Assembly: GCF_017573465.1 (NCBI RefSeq)
Contig: NZ_JAGEPF010000013.1
Location: 1-64,000 of the forward strand
Direction of reading: 5' to 3'
From: Actinomadura violacea
GTDB taxonomy: Bacteria; Actinomycetota; Actinomycetes; Streptosporangiales; Streptosporangiaceae
DNA: 64,000 nt
The translations under genes were made by a program, and so were the position numbers. Below the pieces are notes generated by a model. The model had not been told where the DNA came from and did not search any database. It saw nothing but the letters and a program-made list of their open reading frames with translations. Of the stretch, positions 28,145-37,354 are shown piece after piece (the stretch's first letter is position 1; every line of letters begins with the position of its first letter).

Positions 28145-29221
28145 TCACGGGAGGAAGGGCAACGGGTTGTTGCCGTTGCTGCCGGTCTGGCCGTTCGGCT
28201 TCTTCTGACCGCCGCCCAGCGTCGGGGCGCCCGTCCCGGTTCCCTGGTTCTTCGGGGCGTCCTGGATCGAGGCGGGGATCGGGAGGAGGTTCTGGATGTA
28301 GGAGTCGAACCAGCGGCCGGTGCCGACGACGTCGGAGAACTGCCGGGCGTACGGCGCGAACAGCTGGATCGTCCGGTCCAGGTTGTCCTGGTTCTTCAGC
28401 AGGATCCGGTTGACCTTGGCGAGGTTGTCCAGCATCGGCTTCAGCTGCGCCTGGTTCTCGCTGATCAGCGCGTTGACCTGCTGCGACAGCGAGACCGTGT
28501 TGATCAGCAGCTGGTGGATGACGGCGCGGCGGGCCTGCACGGCCTGCAGCACCTTGTCGCCGTCCTGGACGAGCTTGGCGAAGTCCTGGTTGCGGTCGGC
28601 CAGCAGCTGCGAGACGTCCTTGGCCTTGCCGGCCAGCTCGTGCAGCTGGTCGTCGCGGGACGCGACGGTGTTGGACAGCCGGCGCAGCCCCTGCAGGGAG
28701 GCCTTCACCTCCGGCGGGGAGTTCTTGAAGGTGTCCGAGAGGGTGTCGAACGACTTGGCGAGCTGCGTCGTGTCGATCTCGTCGACCTTCTGGCTGAGCT
28801 CGCTGATCGCCGGGACGACCTCGAACGGGGTGTGCGTGCGATCCAGCGGGATGTTGCGTCCGAGCCGGCCCTTCCCCTGCGGGCTGAGCGCGAGGAAGTG
28901 CTGGCCGAGCAGCGTCTTGATCTTGATGTCGGCCTGGGTCCGGTCGCCGAGCTTCACGCCCTTGTCCACCCGGAAGGTGACCTTGACGTGGCCGTGGTCG
29001 AGGTCGAGGGCGGTGACCTTGCCGACCTTGACGCCGGCGATCCGGACCTCCTCCCCCGACTTCAGCCCCGCCGCCTCCTTGAACGAGGCGGTGTGGGTGC
29101 TGCCGGGGTTGACGAACGGGATGTTGCCGAGGTTCATCGCGAGCACGAGCGCCAGCACGATCACGGCGAACGCGACGAGGGCGATGGGGACCGGGTTGCG
29201 CTCCCGGAAGGGGATCCTCAT
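28145..29221 (-). CDS. mceC: Mce family protein, MceC position
   Basis: 358 aa. It has a membrane anchor at 11-30 (PIALVAFAVIVLALVLAM), the MCE domain (GEEVRIAGVKVGKVTALDLDHG), a helical domain with LADRNQDFAKLVQDGDKVLQAV, and a Gly/Asn-rich tail. The ATG begins immediately next to the mceB stop. Asn/Gln-rich low complexity at the end is typical for MceC. Confidence 0.92.
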   Translation of the reverse strand: MRIPFRERNPVPIALVAFAVIVLALVLAMNLGNIPFVNPGSTHTASFKEAAGLKSGEEVRIAGVKVGKVTALDLDHGHVKVTFRVDKGVKLGDRTQADIKIKTLLGQHFLALSPQGKGRLGRNIPLDRTHTPFEVVPAISELSQKVDEIDTTQLAKSFDTLSDTFKNSPPEVKASLQGLRRLSNTVASRDDQLHELAGKAKDVSQLLADRNQDFAKLVQDGDKVLQAVQARRAVIHQLLINTVSLSQQVNALISENQAQLKPMLDNLAKVNRILLKNQDNLDRTIQLFAPYARQFSDVVGTGRWFDSYIQNLLPIPASIQDAPKNQGTGTGAPTLGGGQKKPNGQTGSNGNNPLPFLP

Positions 29222-30253
29222 CTACTTGCACCTCGCGTTCTCGTTCACGATCGCCGGCGTCTGGTAGACCGGTCCGCCCGGCAGCCGCACCCGCGCGTCG
29301 AGGCCGCAGATGTACATGTTGAACCAGGAGCCGTACTGGGAGATGCTGACCAGCTTCTGCAGCGTCTTCGGCGAGCCCTCCAGGGCCGCGTTCAGCTCCC
29401 CGCTGTTGGCGTTGAGCGTGCCGGTGAGCTTCTTCAGCTGCGCGACGTCGCTCTTGATCCCCGGCCGGGACTGCTTGAGCAGGCCCGCGGTCGTCCCGGT
29501 CAGCTGGTTGATCGCCGACACCGAGTCGAAGATCGCCTGCCGGTCGCCCGACACCCCGCTGACGAATCCGCGCAGGTCGGTGATCAGCTGCTCGACCTGC
29601 TGGTGCCGGTCGTCGATCGTGCCGAGCACGGAGTTCAGGTTGTCGATCACGTCGCCGATCACCTGGTCGCGGTCGGCGAGCGTGTTGGTCAGCGACGCCA
29701 CGTGCGACAGCAGGCTGTTGACCGTCCCGCCCTCGCCCTGCAGCACCTGGACGATCTGGGTGGCGAGGTTGTTGACGTCCTTCGGCTCCAGCGCCTTGAA
29801 CAGCGGGTGGAAGCCGTTGAACAGGGCGGTCAGGTCGAGCGCCGGCTGGGTCTGCGCGACCGGGATGGTGCCGCCGGCCTTGAGGTAGTTGTTGGCCTGC
29901 CCGGCGCCGTCGCTGAGCGACAGGTACCGCTGCCCCATCAGGTTGCGGTAGCGGATCTGCGCCTGCGTGGACGCCGGCAGGCCCGCCTCGAACACGCCGC
30001 CCTTCTGGATGCTGAACGTCACCTGCGCGAGGTTGCCGTGGTAGAGCTTGATGCCCTTGACCTCGCCGACCCGGACGCCCGCGACGCGCACGTCGTCGTT
30101 GTCGAGCAGCCCGGTCGCGTCGGTGAAGACCGCCTTGTACTCGCGGGACGGCCCGAACCGGGCATTGGAGATCGTCATCGCCAGCACGCCGGTGGCGAGC
30201 GTGGTGAGCACCACGAAGACGCCGAGCTTGATCGCGGCACTGGTCGTCTTCAC
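29222..30253 (-). CDS. mceB: Mce family protein, MceB position
   Basis: 343 aa, GTG start overlapping the mceA stop (GTGA). Anchor at about 7-27 (AIKLGVFVVLTTLATGVLAM), MCE domain with VRVAGVRVGEVKGIKLYHG, then QIRYRNLMGQRYLSLSDG and a helical domain. It ends NMYICGLDARVRLPGGP. That C-terminal Cys block is common in MceB proteins and may form a disulfide. Confidence 0.92.
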   Translation of the reverse strand: MKTTSAAIKLGVFVVLTTLATGVLAMTISNARFGPSREYKAVFTDATGLLDNDDVRVAGVRVGEVKGIKLYHGNLAQVTFSIQKGGVFEAGLPASTQAQIRYRNLMGQRYLSLSDGAGQANNYLKAGGTIPVAQTQPALDLTALFNGFHPLFKALEPKDVNNLATQIVQVLQGEGGTVNSLLSHVASLTNTLADRDQVIGDVIDNLNSVLGTIDDRHQQVEQLITDLRGFVSGVSGDRQAIFDSVSAINQLTGTTAGLLKQSRPGIKSDVAQLKKLTGTLNANSGELNAALEGSPKTLQKLVSISQYGSWFNMYICGLDARVRLPGGPVYQTPAIVNENARCK

Positions 30254-31563
30254 TTGACGGTCACCACCGATCCGCGCAGCAGCGGCCCGTACATCAGCGA
30301 CGCCACGTCCGAGACCTGGTCGGACGGGGTCCGCGTCATCGGGCCGACGATGTTCTTGATCTTGTCGGTCTCGCTCATCGAGCCCGGGTCGACGAACACG
30401 TCGGAGATCCCGCGGCCGCGCGAGCCGCCGCCACCGCCACCGCCGTTCGGGTCACTCGGGTTCTTCCACCACAGGTCGTCCTGGGTGCCGTCCAGCGCCA
30501 GGTAGTCCGGCGAGGGCACCTTCGGGTTCGGCAGCCCGTAGCAGCGCGGGTTGCGCTGGTCCTTGGCCTCGGGCAGGTCCAGCGGGTACTTGTAGCCCGG
30601 CCGCGGCTTGACGATCTCGATGGTCAGGTTGAAGGTCTTGGACCCGTTGCCGCCCGCCACCCGCTCGGCCTCCGGCCGCAGCTTCACCAGGCCGGCGAAC
30701 ACGCACGGCAGCGACGGCGAGTACCGCGCGATCAGCGACAGCCCGGCGCGGCTGGCGATGTTCACCCCGACGATCTTCGGTGCGTTCTGCGTCATGAACG
30801 CGTCGCCGTCCTGCGCGAGGGCGGTCGTCGCCGGGATCAGCTGCTCGATCGTCGCCTTCTTGTCGGTGATCGTCTTGCTGGTCACGTTGATGTTGCGCAG
30901 CGTCTGCAGCAGGTCCGGCGCGGCCTGGTCGTAGATGTCGGCCACGTCGGCGAGGCTGTGCAGGTCGTGCACCAGCGTCGGCAGCTGCGGGTTGATCTTC
31001 TTCAGCAGCGCGTCCGCCTCGTCGATGTCCTGCCCGATCTGCTCGCCGCGGCCCTGCAGGGCCGTCGCCAGCGCGTTCAGCGTGGTGTTCAGCTCGGCGG
31101 GCTTCACCGCCTGCAGGACGGGCAGCAGGTCGTCCAGCACCTTGTTGATCTCGACGGCCTGCTGGGAGCGGTCCTGCTGGATCGTCTGGCCGGCGCGCAG
31201 GCCCTCGGGGCCCGGCTGCTGCGGGACCTCCAGGTCCACGTACTTCTCGCCGAACAGCGTCTTCGGCAGCAGCCGCGCCTGCACGTTGTTCGGGATCTTC
31301 TTGGCCTCGCCGGGGTTCAGCGCGAGGTCGAGCGTCGCGCCGCCGGCGGTGACGTGGGTGCCGCGCACCTCGCCGACGATGATGCCGCGGACCTTCACGT
31401 CCGCGTGCGGCAGCAGCTGCAGCCCGGCCCGCTCCGTCGCGACCTTCACGTTCGTCACCGGGGTGAACCACTTGTTGTAGAACGCCACGGTCAGCGCCAG
31501 CAGCAGCACGATCACCAGGATCATGGACAGCCCGAGCACGCGGTAGCGCATGCGTTCGCTCAT
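30250..31563 (-). CDS. mceA: Mce family protein, MceA position
   Basis: 437 aa. Anchor at 8-28 (VLGLSMILVIVLLLALTVAFY), MCE domain at about 40-115 (VKVRGIIVGEVRGTHVTAGG, then ARLLPKTLFGEKYVDLEVP), helical domain to about 300, then a segment with PSLPCVFAGL and NPRCYGLPNP that carries two Cys. The tail is Gly-rich. First of the six Mce subunits, placed right after the YrbE permeases as in all mce operons. Confidence 0.93.
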   Translation of the reverse strand: MSERMRYRVLGLSMILVIVLLLALTVAFYNKWFTPVTNVKVATERAGLQLLPHADVKVRGIIVGEVRGTHVTAGGATLDLALNPGEAKKIPNNVQARLLPKTLFGEKYVDLEVPQQPGPEGLRAGQTIQQDRSQQAVEINKVLDDLLPVLQAVKPAELNTTLNALATALQGRGEQIGQDIDEADALLKKINPQLPTLVHDLHSLADVADIYDQAAPDLLQTLRNINVTSKTITDKKATIEQLIPATTALAQDGDAFMTQNAPKIVGVNIASRAGLSLIARYSPSLPCVFAGLVKLRPEAERVAGGNGSKTFNLTIEIVKPRPGYKYPLDLPEAKDQRNPRCYGLPNPKVPSPDYLALDGTQDDLWWKNPSDPNGGGGGGGSRGRGISDVFVDPGSMSETDKIKNIVGPMTRTPSDQVSDVASLMYGPLLRGSVVTVK

Positions 31564-31570
31564 GACCCGG

Positions 31571-32419
31571 TCACCCCGCGATCCGGACGCCGGTGCTGGT
31601 GCCCCAGATCGCCATGCCGAGCAGCAGGTCCGCCACGTTGATCACGACGATGCTGGTGCGCACCGCGCGGCCCACCGCGATGCCGACGCCGGCCGGGCCG
31701 CCGCTGGCGTTGTAGCCGTAGTAGCAGTGGATCAGCATCACCAGCACCGAGAAGATGATCACCTTGCCGAACGACCAGTAGATGTCGTGCGGTGGCAGGA
31801 ACAGATGGAAGTAGTGGTCGTAGGTGCCGGACGACTGGCCGTAGAACATCGTCACGATCACCCGCGTCGCGCCGTAGGAGGCCAGGAGGCCCACCACGTA
31901 CAGCGGGATCACCGCGACCATCCCGGCGATCATCCGGGTGGTGACCAGGAACGGCATCGACGGGACCGCCATCACCTCGAGCGCGTCGATCTCGTCGGAG
32001 ATCCGCATCGCGCCGAGCTGCGCGGTGAACCCGCAGCCGACCGTCGCCGACAGCGCCAGCGCCGACACCAGCGGCGCGATCTCGCGGGTGTTGAAGTAGG
32101 AGGCGATGAAGCCGGTGAACGCGGCGGTGCCGATCTGGTCGAGGGACTCATAGCCCTCCAGGCCGACCTGGCTGCCGGTGAAGAACGTCATGAACCCGAC
32201 GATCACCACCGAGCCGCCGATCACCGCGAGGCCGCCGGTGCCGAGGCTGACCTCGGCCAGCAGCCGCAGCACCTCGACGCGGTAGCGGCGCAGCACCCGG
32301 AACGTCCACGCGAACGCGCGGACGTAGAACGACATCTGGTGGCCGAAGTCGTCCAGCCGGTCCAGGGGCGCGCTGATCGCCCGGTTGACGGCCTTGCCCG
32401 CCTTGGTAGGGGCCGCCAT
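31571..32419 (-). CDS. yrbEB: MlaE/YrbE-type permease, B subunit
   Basis: 282 aa integral membrane permease of the Mce lipid importer. Five to six membrane segments lie between residues 55 and 280. Typical blocks are FTGFIASYFNTREIAPLVSAL and the coupling region GAMRISDEIDALEVMAVPSMPFLV, which contacts the ATPase. The ATG at 32419 overlaps the upstream stop (TGATG); a GTG three bases before it is also possible. Confidence 0.93.
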   Translation of the reverse strand: MAAPTKAGKAVNRAISAPLDRLDDFGHQMSFYVRAFAWTFRVLRRYRVEVLRLLAEVSLGTGGLAVIGGSVVIVGFMTFFTGSQVGLEGYESLDQIGTAAFTGFIASYFNTREIAPLVSALALSATVGCGFTAQLGAMRISDEIDALEVMAVPSMPFLVTTRMIAGMVAVIPLYVVGLLASYGATRVIVTMFYGQSSGTYDHYFHLFLPPHDIYWSFGKVIIFSVLVMLIHCYYGYNASGGPAGVGIAVGRAVRTSIVVINVADLLLGMAIWGTSTGVRIAG

Positions 32420-33270
32420 CACATGCCCTTCGCCGGGACGAACTGGGTGTACAGCGTCGAGATGATGAAGTTCTCGACGAACAGCAGCATGAAGGTGATG
32501 ACGACGGTCTGGTTGACCGCGTCGCCGACGCCCTTCGGGCCGCCCTTGGCGTTCAGGCCCTTGTAGGCCGCGACCAGGCCGGCGGTGATGCCGAAGACGA
32601 ACGCCTTGATCTCCGCCTGCACCAGGTCGGGCAGCTGCGCGATCGCGTTGAACGAGGCGAGGTAGGCGCCCGGCGTGCCGTCCTGCAGCACGACGTTGAA
32701 GAAGTAGCCGCCGAGCAGGCCGACCACCGACACCAGGCCGTTCAGGAACAGCGCGACGAACGCGCAGGCGAGGGTGCGCGGCACCACGAGGCGCTGCAGC
32801 GGGTTGATCCCGAGCACCTCCATGGCGTCGATCTCCTCGCGGATCTTGCGGGAGCCGATGTCGGCGCACATCGCCGACCCCGCGGCGCCCGCGACCAGCA
32901 GCGAGGTGACCAGCGGGCTGGCCTCGCGGACGATCGCGACCACCGCGGTCGCACCGGTGTAGGACTGCGCGCCGAGCTGCCGGATGAGCCCGCCGACCTG
33001 CAGCGACAGCACGCCGCCGAACGGGATCGCGACCAGCATGGTCGGGACGACGGTGACGCTGACGATGAACCAGGCCTGCTCGATGAACTCGCGCCACTGG
33101 AAGGGCGGGCGGAACAGGGCCCGGCCGGTGTCCAGGCACATGGCGAAGAACCGGCCGGGCTCCCTGACCGCGACGTTGGTCGCGCCGTCACCGATCTTGC
33201 GGAGCGTGCCGGAGGAACCTCCGGTCCGCCTGCCCTCTCGCTGGTCCGCGCCGATACCAGGAGTGGACAT
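32419..33270 (-). CDS. yrbEA: MlaE/YrbE-type permease, A subunit
   Basis: 283 aa permease. The start chosen is MSTPGIGADQREG at 33270, which overlaps the mceG stop by one base. The blocks AIVREASPLVTSLLVAGAAGSAMCADIGSRK and REEIDAMEVLGINPLQRLVVPR are the conserved MlaE core and the ATPase coupling helix. It pairs with YrbEB to form the membrane part of the importer. Confidence 0.93.
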   Translation of the reverse strand: MSTPGIGADQREGRRTGGSSGTLRKIGDGATNVAVREPGRFFAMCLDTGRALFRPPFQWREFIEQAWFIVSVTVVPTMLVAIPFGGVLSLQVGGLIRQLGAQSYTGATAVVAIVREASPLVTSLLVAGAAGSAMCADIGSRKIREEIDAMEVLGINPLQRLVVPRTLACAFVALFLNGLVSVVGLLGGYFFNVVLQDGTPGAYLASFNAIAQLPDLVQAEIKAFVFGITAGLVAAYKGLNAKGGPKGVGDAVNQTVVITFMLLFVENFIISTLYTQFVPAKGM

Positions 33271-34385
33271 CAGTACGCCGCACCTCCGGGCGCCCCGGGC
33301 GGCGGGTTGCCGGGGAACATGCCGGGCCCGCCCGGGCCGCCGGGCGGCGGGCCCGCGGGCGGCGGCCCGCCCGGGGCCGCCGGTGCGGCGGCGCCGGCGG
33401 ACATGGACGCCACGTACCGCGGCCACTCCTCCACCCAGTTGCGGCCGAGGTCGTCGATGAACGACCCGGGCGGCGGCTGGACGCCGTGCGCGGCGCACCA
33501 GGCGCCGGGGGCGTGCTGGCCGGCCCGCAGCATCCCGTTGCTGGGCATCTGCTGCGGCGGGATGGGGGGCAGCTTGCCGGAGTCCAGGCCCATCTTCGCC
33601 TCGGCCTCGAGCTCGGAGGCGTCCTTCTCCTCCGACATCCCGATGGGGCCGATCTTGCTGGCGTTGAGGAACTGCCGGACGACCGGCTCCTCGCTGGACA
33701 GCAGCATCTCCCGCGGCCCGAACATCGCCAGGTTCCGCTGGTACAGCAGGCCGATGTTGTCGGGGATGGTGCGGGCGGTGTTGATGTCGTGGGTGACGAT
33801 CAGGAACGTCGCGTTCAGCTGCGCGTTCAGGTCGATGAACACCTGGTTCAGGAACGCGGTGCGGACCGGGTCGAGGCCGGAGTCCGGCTCGTCGATCAGC
33901 AGGATCTCGGGGTCCAGGACCAGCGCGCGGGCGAGCCCGGCGCGCTTCTTCATTCCGCCGGAGATCTCGCCGGGAAGCTTGTACTCGGCGCCGAGGAGGC
34001 CGACCATCTCCATCTTCTCGAGGACGATGCGCTTGACCTCGGACTCGGACTTCTTGGTGTGCTCGCGCAGCGGGAAGGCGATGTTGTCGAAGAGGTTCAT
34101 CGAGCCGAACAGCGCGCCGTCCTGGAACAGCACGCCGAACAGCTTGCGGGTCTCGTAGAGCTGCGACTCGGGCAGGTAGGGAAGGTCCTTGTCGCCGATC
34201 CAGATGTGCCCGCGGTTCGGCTTGAGCAGCCCGACGAGGGACTTCAGGAAGACCGACTTGCCGGTACCGGACGGGCCCAGAAGAACGGAGATCTCACCTG
34301 CGGGAATGGTCAGCGACACGTCCTGCCAGATCACCTGGCGGCCGAAGGACTTGGTCAGGCCCTCGACTCTGATCTCGACGCCCAC
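33270..34385 (-). CDS. mceG: Mce transporter ATPase (MceG/Mkl type)
   Basis: ABC ATPase, 371 aa, energises Mce lipid import. Walker A GPSGTGKS (about 37-44), signature ISGGMKKR, Walker B ILLIDEPDSG and switch His in VTHD are all intact. Beyond the ATPase core (to about residue 250) there is an extension: a helical part, then WCAAHGVQPPPGSFIDDLGRNW and a Pro/Gly-rich end. The GTG start has AAAGGTG just upstream. In Mycobacterium the orphan mkl gene sits in this same rplL-rpoB interval; here it heads the whole operon. Confidence 0.95.
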   Translation of the reverse strand: MGVEIRVEGLTKSFGRQVIWQDVSLTIPAGEISVLLGPSGTGKSVFLKSLVGLLKPNRGHIWIGDKDLPYLPESQLYETRKLFGVLFQDGALFGSMNLFDNIAFPLREHTKKSESEVKRIVLEKMEMVGLLGAEYKLPGEISGGMKKRAGLARALVLDPEILLIDEPDSGLDPVRTAFLNQVFIDLNAQLNATFLIVTHDINTARTIPDNIGLLYQRNLAMFGPREMLLSSEEPVVRQFLNASKIGPIGMSEEKDASELEAEAKMGLDSGKLPPIPPQQMPSNGMLRAGQHAPGAWCAAHGVQPPPGSFIDDLGRNWVEEWPRYVASMSAGAAAPAAPGGPPPAGPPPGGPGGPGMFPGNPPPGAPGGAAY

Positions 34386-34896
34386 TCGTCACCTTTCGTC
34401 CAGGCCGGGGGGAATCCCGAACCAATGAGCGAGTAGCACTCTGGCTCTTGTCTGCCCGTCACACCTCGTGTCCGTCTCGTTGCTACCGCCCGGTAGCCGT
34501 GACGGGTGCCACCACCGTAGCGGCCCCCCGTCCAAATGGAAGGGGTTCCGCCCCAGATCAGCGGCAAAATCCGACGTCGTAAGACAATCGTTACTTACGG
34601 GCCCTATGAGACTAGTGGTCCAAGAACCGGCGCCTCAAGCCAGGGGTACTGGTGGCGCGCTGGAGCCGCCGGCCGGGAGCGGGGCGGCCGGGTGTGGCCA
34701 CAGCGTCAGAACGGGACGCTACGCCGCCCGCCGAGTACCGCACAACCCGCCCCGGCACACGCTTTTCACCAGCTCTTTATCACTACCCCACAGGAAACAC
34801 ACCCGGAACCGCGGCCCCGTTGCGGCTCCGCGACAACCCGCCGCGACCGCCCCGGGCGGCCCGTCGCGCAGGACGCGCTTTCGAGCCCGGGCATGC
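34386..34896. other. Gap upstream of the mce operon
   Basis: About 510 bases without a supported gene. It must hold the mce promoter, but I find no convincing -35/-10 pair or regulator palindrome. The part around 34560-34620 is less GC-rich than its surroundings. Confidence 0.5.
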
Positions 34897-34937
34897 GAAA
34901 AGGCGGCCGCCCCACCCGCAGGTGGGACGGCCGCCTC
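34897..34937 (-). terminator. rplJL operon terminator
   Basis: On the minus strand a stem of 15-16 bp (34901-34917 with 34921-34936, one bulge) is followed by four T residues. It lies 47 bases after the rplL stop and ends the rplJ-rplL transcript before the mce operon. Confidence 0.8.
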
Positions 34938-34983
34938 GAAGAGCAGCGGAGCCGCGAAGCCCCGGGACGCTCCGGGAGAAGCC

Positions 34984-35373
34984 TTACTTGACGGTGACCG
35001 TCGCGCCGGCCTTCTCCAGGGCCTCCTTGGCCTTGTCGGCCGTCTCCTTGTTGACCTTCTCGAGCAGCGGCTTCGGCGCGCCGTCGACCAGGTCCTTGGC
35101 CTCCTTGAGGCCGAGGCTCGTCAGCGTGCGAACCTCCTTGATGACCTGGATCTTCTTGTCGCCGGCACCCTCGAGGATGACGTCGAACTCGTCCTGCGCG
35201 GCGGCCTCCTCGCCACCGCCGGCGCCGGGCGCCGGGGCGGCGGCCACGGCCGCGACGGGCGCGGCGGCCTTGACGTCGAAGACCTCCTCGAACTTCTTCA
35301 CGAAGTCGGACAGCTCCAGGAGGGTCATCTCCTTGAAGGTGTCGAGCAGGTCGTCGGTGCTGAGCTTCGCCAT
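34984..35373 (-). CDS. rplL: 50S ribosomal protein L7/L12
   Basis: Stalk protein L7/L12, 129 aa, multi-copy on the ribosome, recruits and activates translational GTPases. The N-terminal dimer domain ([26 protein letters not shown]) is joined by an Ala/Pro/Gly hinge (38-60) to the C-terminal domain with [28 protein letters not shown]. It follows rplJ, as usual. It is normally followed by rpoB, but here by the mce operon. Confidence 0.98.
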   Translation of the reverse strand: MAKLSTDDLLDTFKEMTLLELSDFVKKFEEVFDVKAAAPVAAVAAAPAPGAGGGEEAAAQDEFDVILEGAGDKKIQVIKEVRTLTSLGLKEAKDLVDGAPKPLLEKVNKETADKAKEALEKAGATVTVK

Positions 35374-35430
35374 GATGTTTCCTCCGCTATGGCTTAACGA
35401 TCTGGGGTGTTACGGGGAACCGCGGGTTGC

Positions 35431-36018
35431 CTACTCGGCGGGAGCCTCGTCGGCGGCCTCGGCGGCCGGCGCGTCGGCGGGGGCGTCGGCGGTCTCGCCG
35501 GCGGCCTCGCGCTTGGCGCGCAGCGCCTCGGCGAGCTGGGCGGCCTGCGTCGGCAGGGCGTTGAAGAGCGCGGCCGCGTTGGCCATGGAGCCCTTCATCG
35601 CACCGGCCAGCTTGGCCAGCAGGACCTCGCGGGACTCGAGGTCCGCGAGCCTGGTGATCTCCGCGGCGTCCATCGACTTGCCGTCGATGAAGCCGCCCTT
35701 GATCACCAGCAGCGGGTTGGCCTTGGCGAAGTCACGCAGGCCCTTGGCGGCCTCGACCACGTCGCCCCGGACGAACGCGATGGCCGACGGGCCTTCGAGC
35801 AGCTCGCGGAACTGCTCGTCGACACCGGCCTCGTTCGCGGCGCGCTTGGTCAGCGTGTTCTTCACCACGGCGAACTTCGCGTTCTCGCCGAGGTTGGTGC
35901 GCAGCTCCTTGAGCTGCGCCACCGTCAGCCCGCGGTACTCGGTCAGCACGGCGCCGCTGGAGCTCTCGAACTCGCTCTTGAGCTCGGCTACCGCCGCGGC
36001 CTTTTCGGCCTTGGCCAT
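35431..36018 (-). CDS. rplJ: 50S ribosomal protein L10
   Basis: Stalk base protein L10, 195 aa, binds 23S rRNA and carries L7/L12 dimers. It begins [17 protein letters not shown] and contains [13 protein letters not shown] and [11 protein letters not shown]. The last 25 residues are an Ala/Asp/Glu/Pro-rich tail, seen in several actinobacteria. L10-L12 complexes repress their own leader in other bacteria, and a leader with an attenuator lies just upstream here. Confidence 0.97.
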   Translation of the reverse strand: MAKAEKAAAVAELKSEFESSSGAVLTEYRGLTVAQLKELRTNLGENAKFAVVKNTLTKRAANEAGVDEQFRELLEGPSAIAFVRGDVVEAAKGLRDFAKANPLLVIKGGFIDGKSMDAAEITRLADLESREVLLAKLAGAMKGSMANAAALFNALPTQAAQLAEALRAKREAAGETADAPADAPAAEAADEAPAE

Positions 36019-36244
36019 GTGGCCTCCTTCCGATTACCTGGGTGGTCACGATCCGCGCCCGGCCCTCGCGGGACGGGCGCCGATCCACCAAAAAACGCCC
36101 CGGCGCAGGTGTGCACGGGGCGTCTTGCCAGGCCCGGGAAGGCCAAGCGGAAGGCTCACGTCGCACCTACGCAGGCCGCCCGAACGGATCGGGACCTTCG
36201 GCCGTCCCTCGCGGAACGGCGACCGGCGGTCTTCGGCAGACAAC
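36019..36244 (-). promoter_or_regulatory. L10 leader with attenuator hairpin
   Basis: About 220 bases of leader separate the predicted start near 36238 from rplJ. Within it, arms 36096-36102 and 36116-36122 plus a six-T run (complement of 36090-36095) form a Rho-independent terminator about 70 bases before rplJ. This is the arrangement of an L10 leader autoregulated by L10-L12 through attenuation, as known from other bacteria. The protein-binding fold itself was not verified. Confidence 0.7.
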
Positions 36245-36274
36245 AGAGTACGGTCTGTCCCGCGGTTAGGCCAA
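36245..36274 (-). promoter_or_regulatory. Candidate rplJ promoter
   Basis: Minus strand TTGGCC (36269-36274), 18-base spacer and TACTCT (36245-36250). It is placed so that the whole leader hairpin is transcribed. Confidence 0.5.
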
Positions 36275-36346
36275 ATCCGGGGACCATGGCGATGGGACCG
36301 CGCCCATGTGCGGCGCGGTCCCATCAATGCACGTGGGAGATGAGGG

Positions 36347-37231
36347 TCAGGCGCCCGGGGTGAGGCCGGTGCCCATGCCCTTCAGCAGTGCGCTGAAGTC
36401 GGTGACCTCGCTCGCCGGCGGCGCGCTGATCTGCACCGGCTTGCCGAAGTCGTGGTAGGTGGACGTGACCGTCATCGCGCCGGCGGCCGACTGGTCGGTC
36501 TTCATCGTCATCTTGCGGGGCAGCTGCTGCCCGTCGACCCACAGGTCGAAGTGCATGTCGCCGTTCATGCCGGACTTCGCCAGGCTCTTCTCGTACGCCT
36601 GGCGCTGGTCGGGCGACAGCTTGGCGACCGCGTCCGACAGCCGGTAGGTGCCGGTGTAGTGCGTGGTCTGGACGCCGTCCACCGTCTCCTTGCCGACCTC
36701 GCGGGCGTCCTTGGACGCCGTCAGCATCTTGGTGTTGCTCACCGGGTCCATCTGCTGGGACTGCTGGAGCAGCTGGTCCATGTTCATGCCGGACTGCTTG
36801 CCGATCTCGTCCAGCGACATCTTCACCCAGGTCTTGGCGGACGCGCCGCCGCCGAGCTGCGACAGCTGCGGGATCTTCACGTAGATCGTCCGGCCGACCA
36901 GGACCTCCTTCATGCCGGCCATCGACTTGCCGCCGACCGACATGCTGCCGAAGTCCATGCTGAACGCCAGGTCGGGCTTGGTCCGGTACTGCATCGTCCC
37001 GGACATGTTGATGGCGCCGGCGGCCGAGCCGCTCGACGTCATCGACATGTCGGCCTGGAAGGAGTCGATCTGCCCGGTCTTGCTGGCCGTCTTGCCGAGC
37101 GCCTCCGCGGCGGTCAGCTTGATGTTCTTGCCGGCCTCGTCCACCTTGTTCCCGGCGTCGCCGAGACAGCCGGTCAGCGCGAGGGCGAGGCCGGCGGCGA
37201 CCGCCGTGCCCGCGGCGAAACGTCGGATCAT
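36347..37231 (-). CDS. LppX/LprG-like lipoprotein
   Basis: 294 aa from the ATG at 37231, which lies 10 bases after GAGGAG; an in-frame GTG nine bases earlier is too close to that site. The signal peptide ends in lipobox LTGC, with Cys22 lipidated. The mature domain is an LppX_LprAFG-like beta sheet (LolA-like fold) seen in TIYVKIPQLSQLGGG and DLWVDGQQLPRKM. Relatives bind lipids or lipoglycans in a hydrophobic pocket. Closely related to the next gene upstream, so probably a tandem duplication. Substrate unknown. Confidence 0.85.
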   Translation of the reverse strand: MIRRFAAGTAVAAGLALALTGCLGDAGNKVDEAGKNIKLTAAEALGKTASKTGQIDSFQADMSMTSSGSAAGAINMSGTMQYRTKPDLAFSMDFGSMSVGGKSMAGMKEVLVGRTIYVKIPQLSQLGGGASAKTWVKMSLDEIGKQSGMNMDQLLQQSQQMDPVSNTKMLTASKDAREVGKETVDGVQTTHYTGTYRLSDAVAKLSPDQRQAYEKSLAKSGMNGDMHFDLWVDGQQLPRKMTMKTDQSAAGAMTVTSTYHDFGKPVQISAPPASEVTDFSALLKGMGTGLTPGA

Positions 37232-37354
37232 GAGGGACACTCCTCGGTCTGCGTCGTGGAGCCCGGACGCTCGGGCCGGACCCTGTATGAGACGCAGGGG
37301 AGACTAGCGGGGTTCACTCTGTCCCGTGATGTCCGGTGTGACCTGTGCGCCGGG

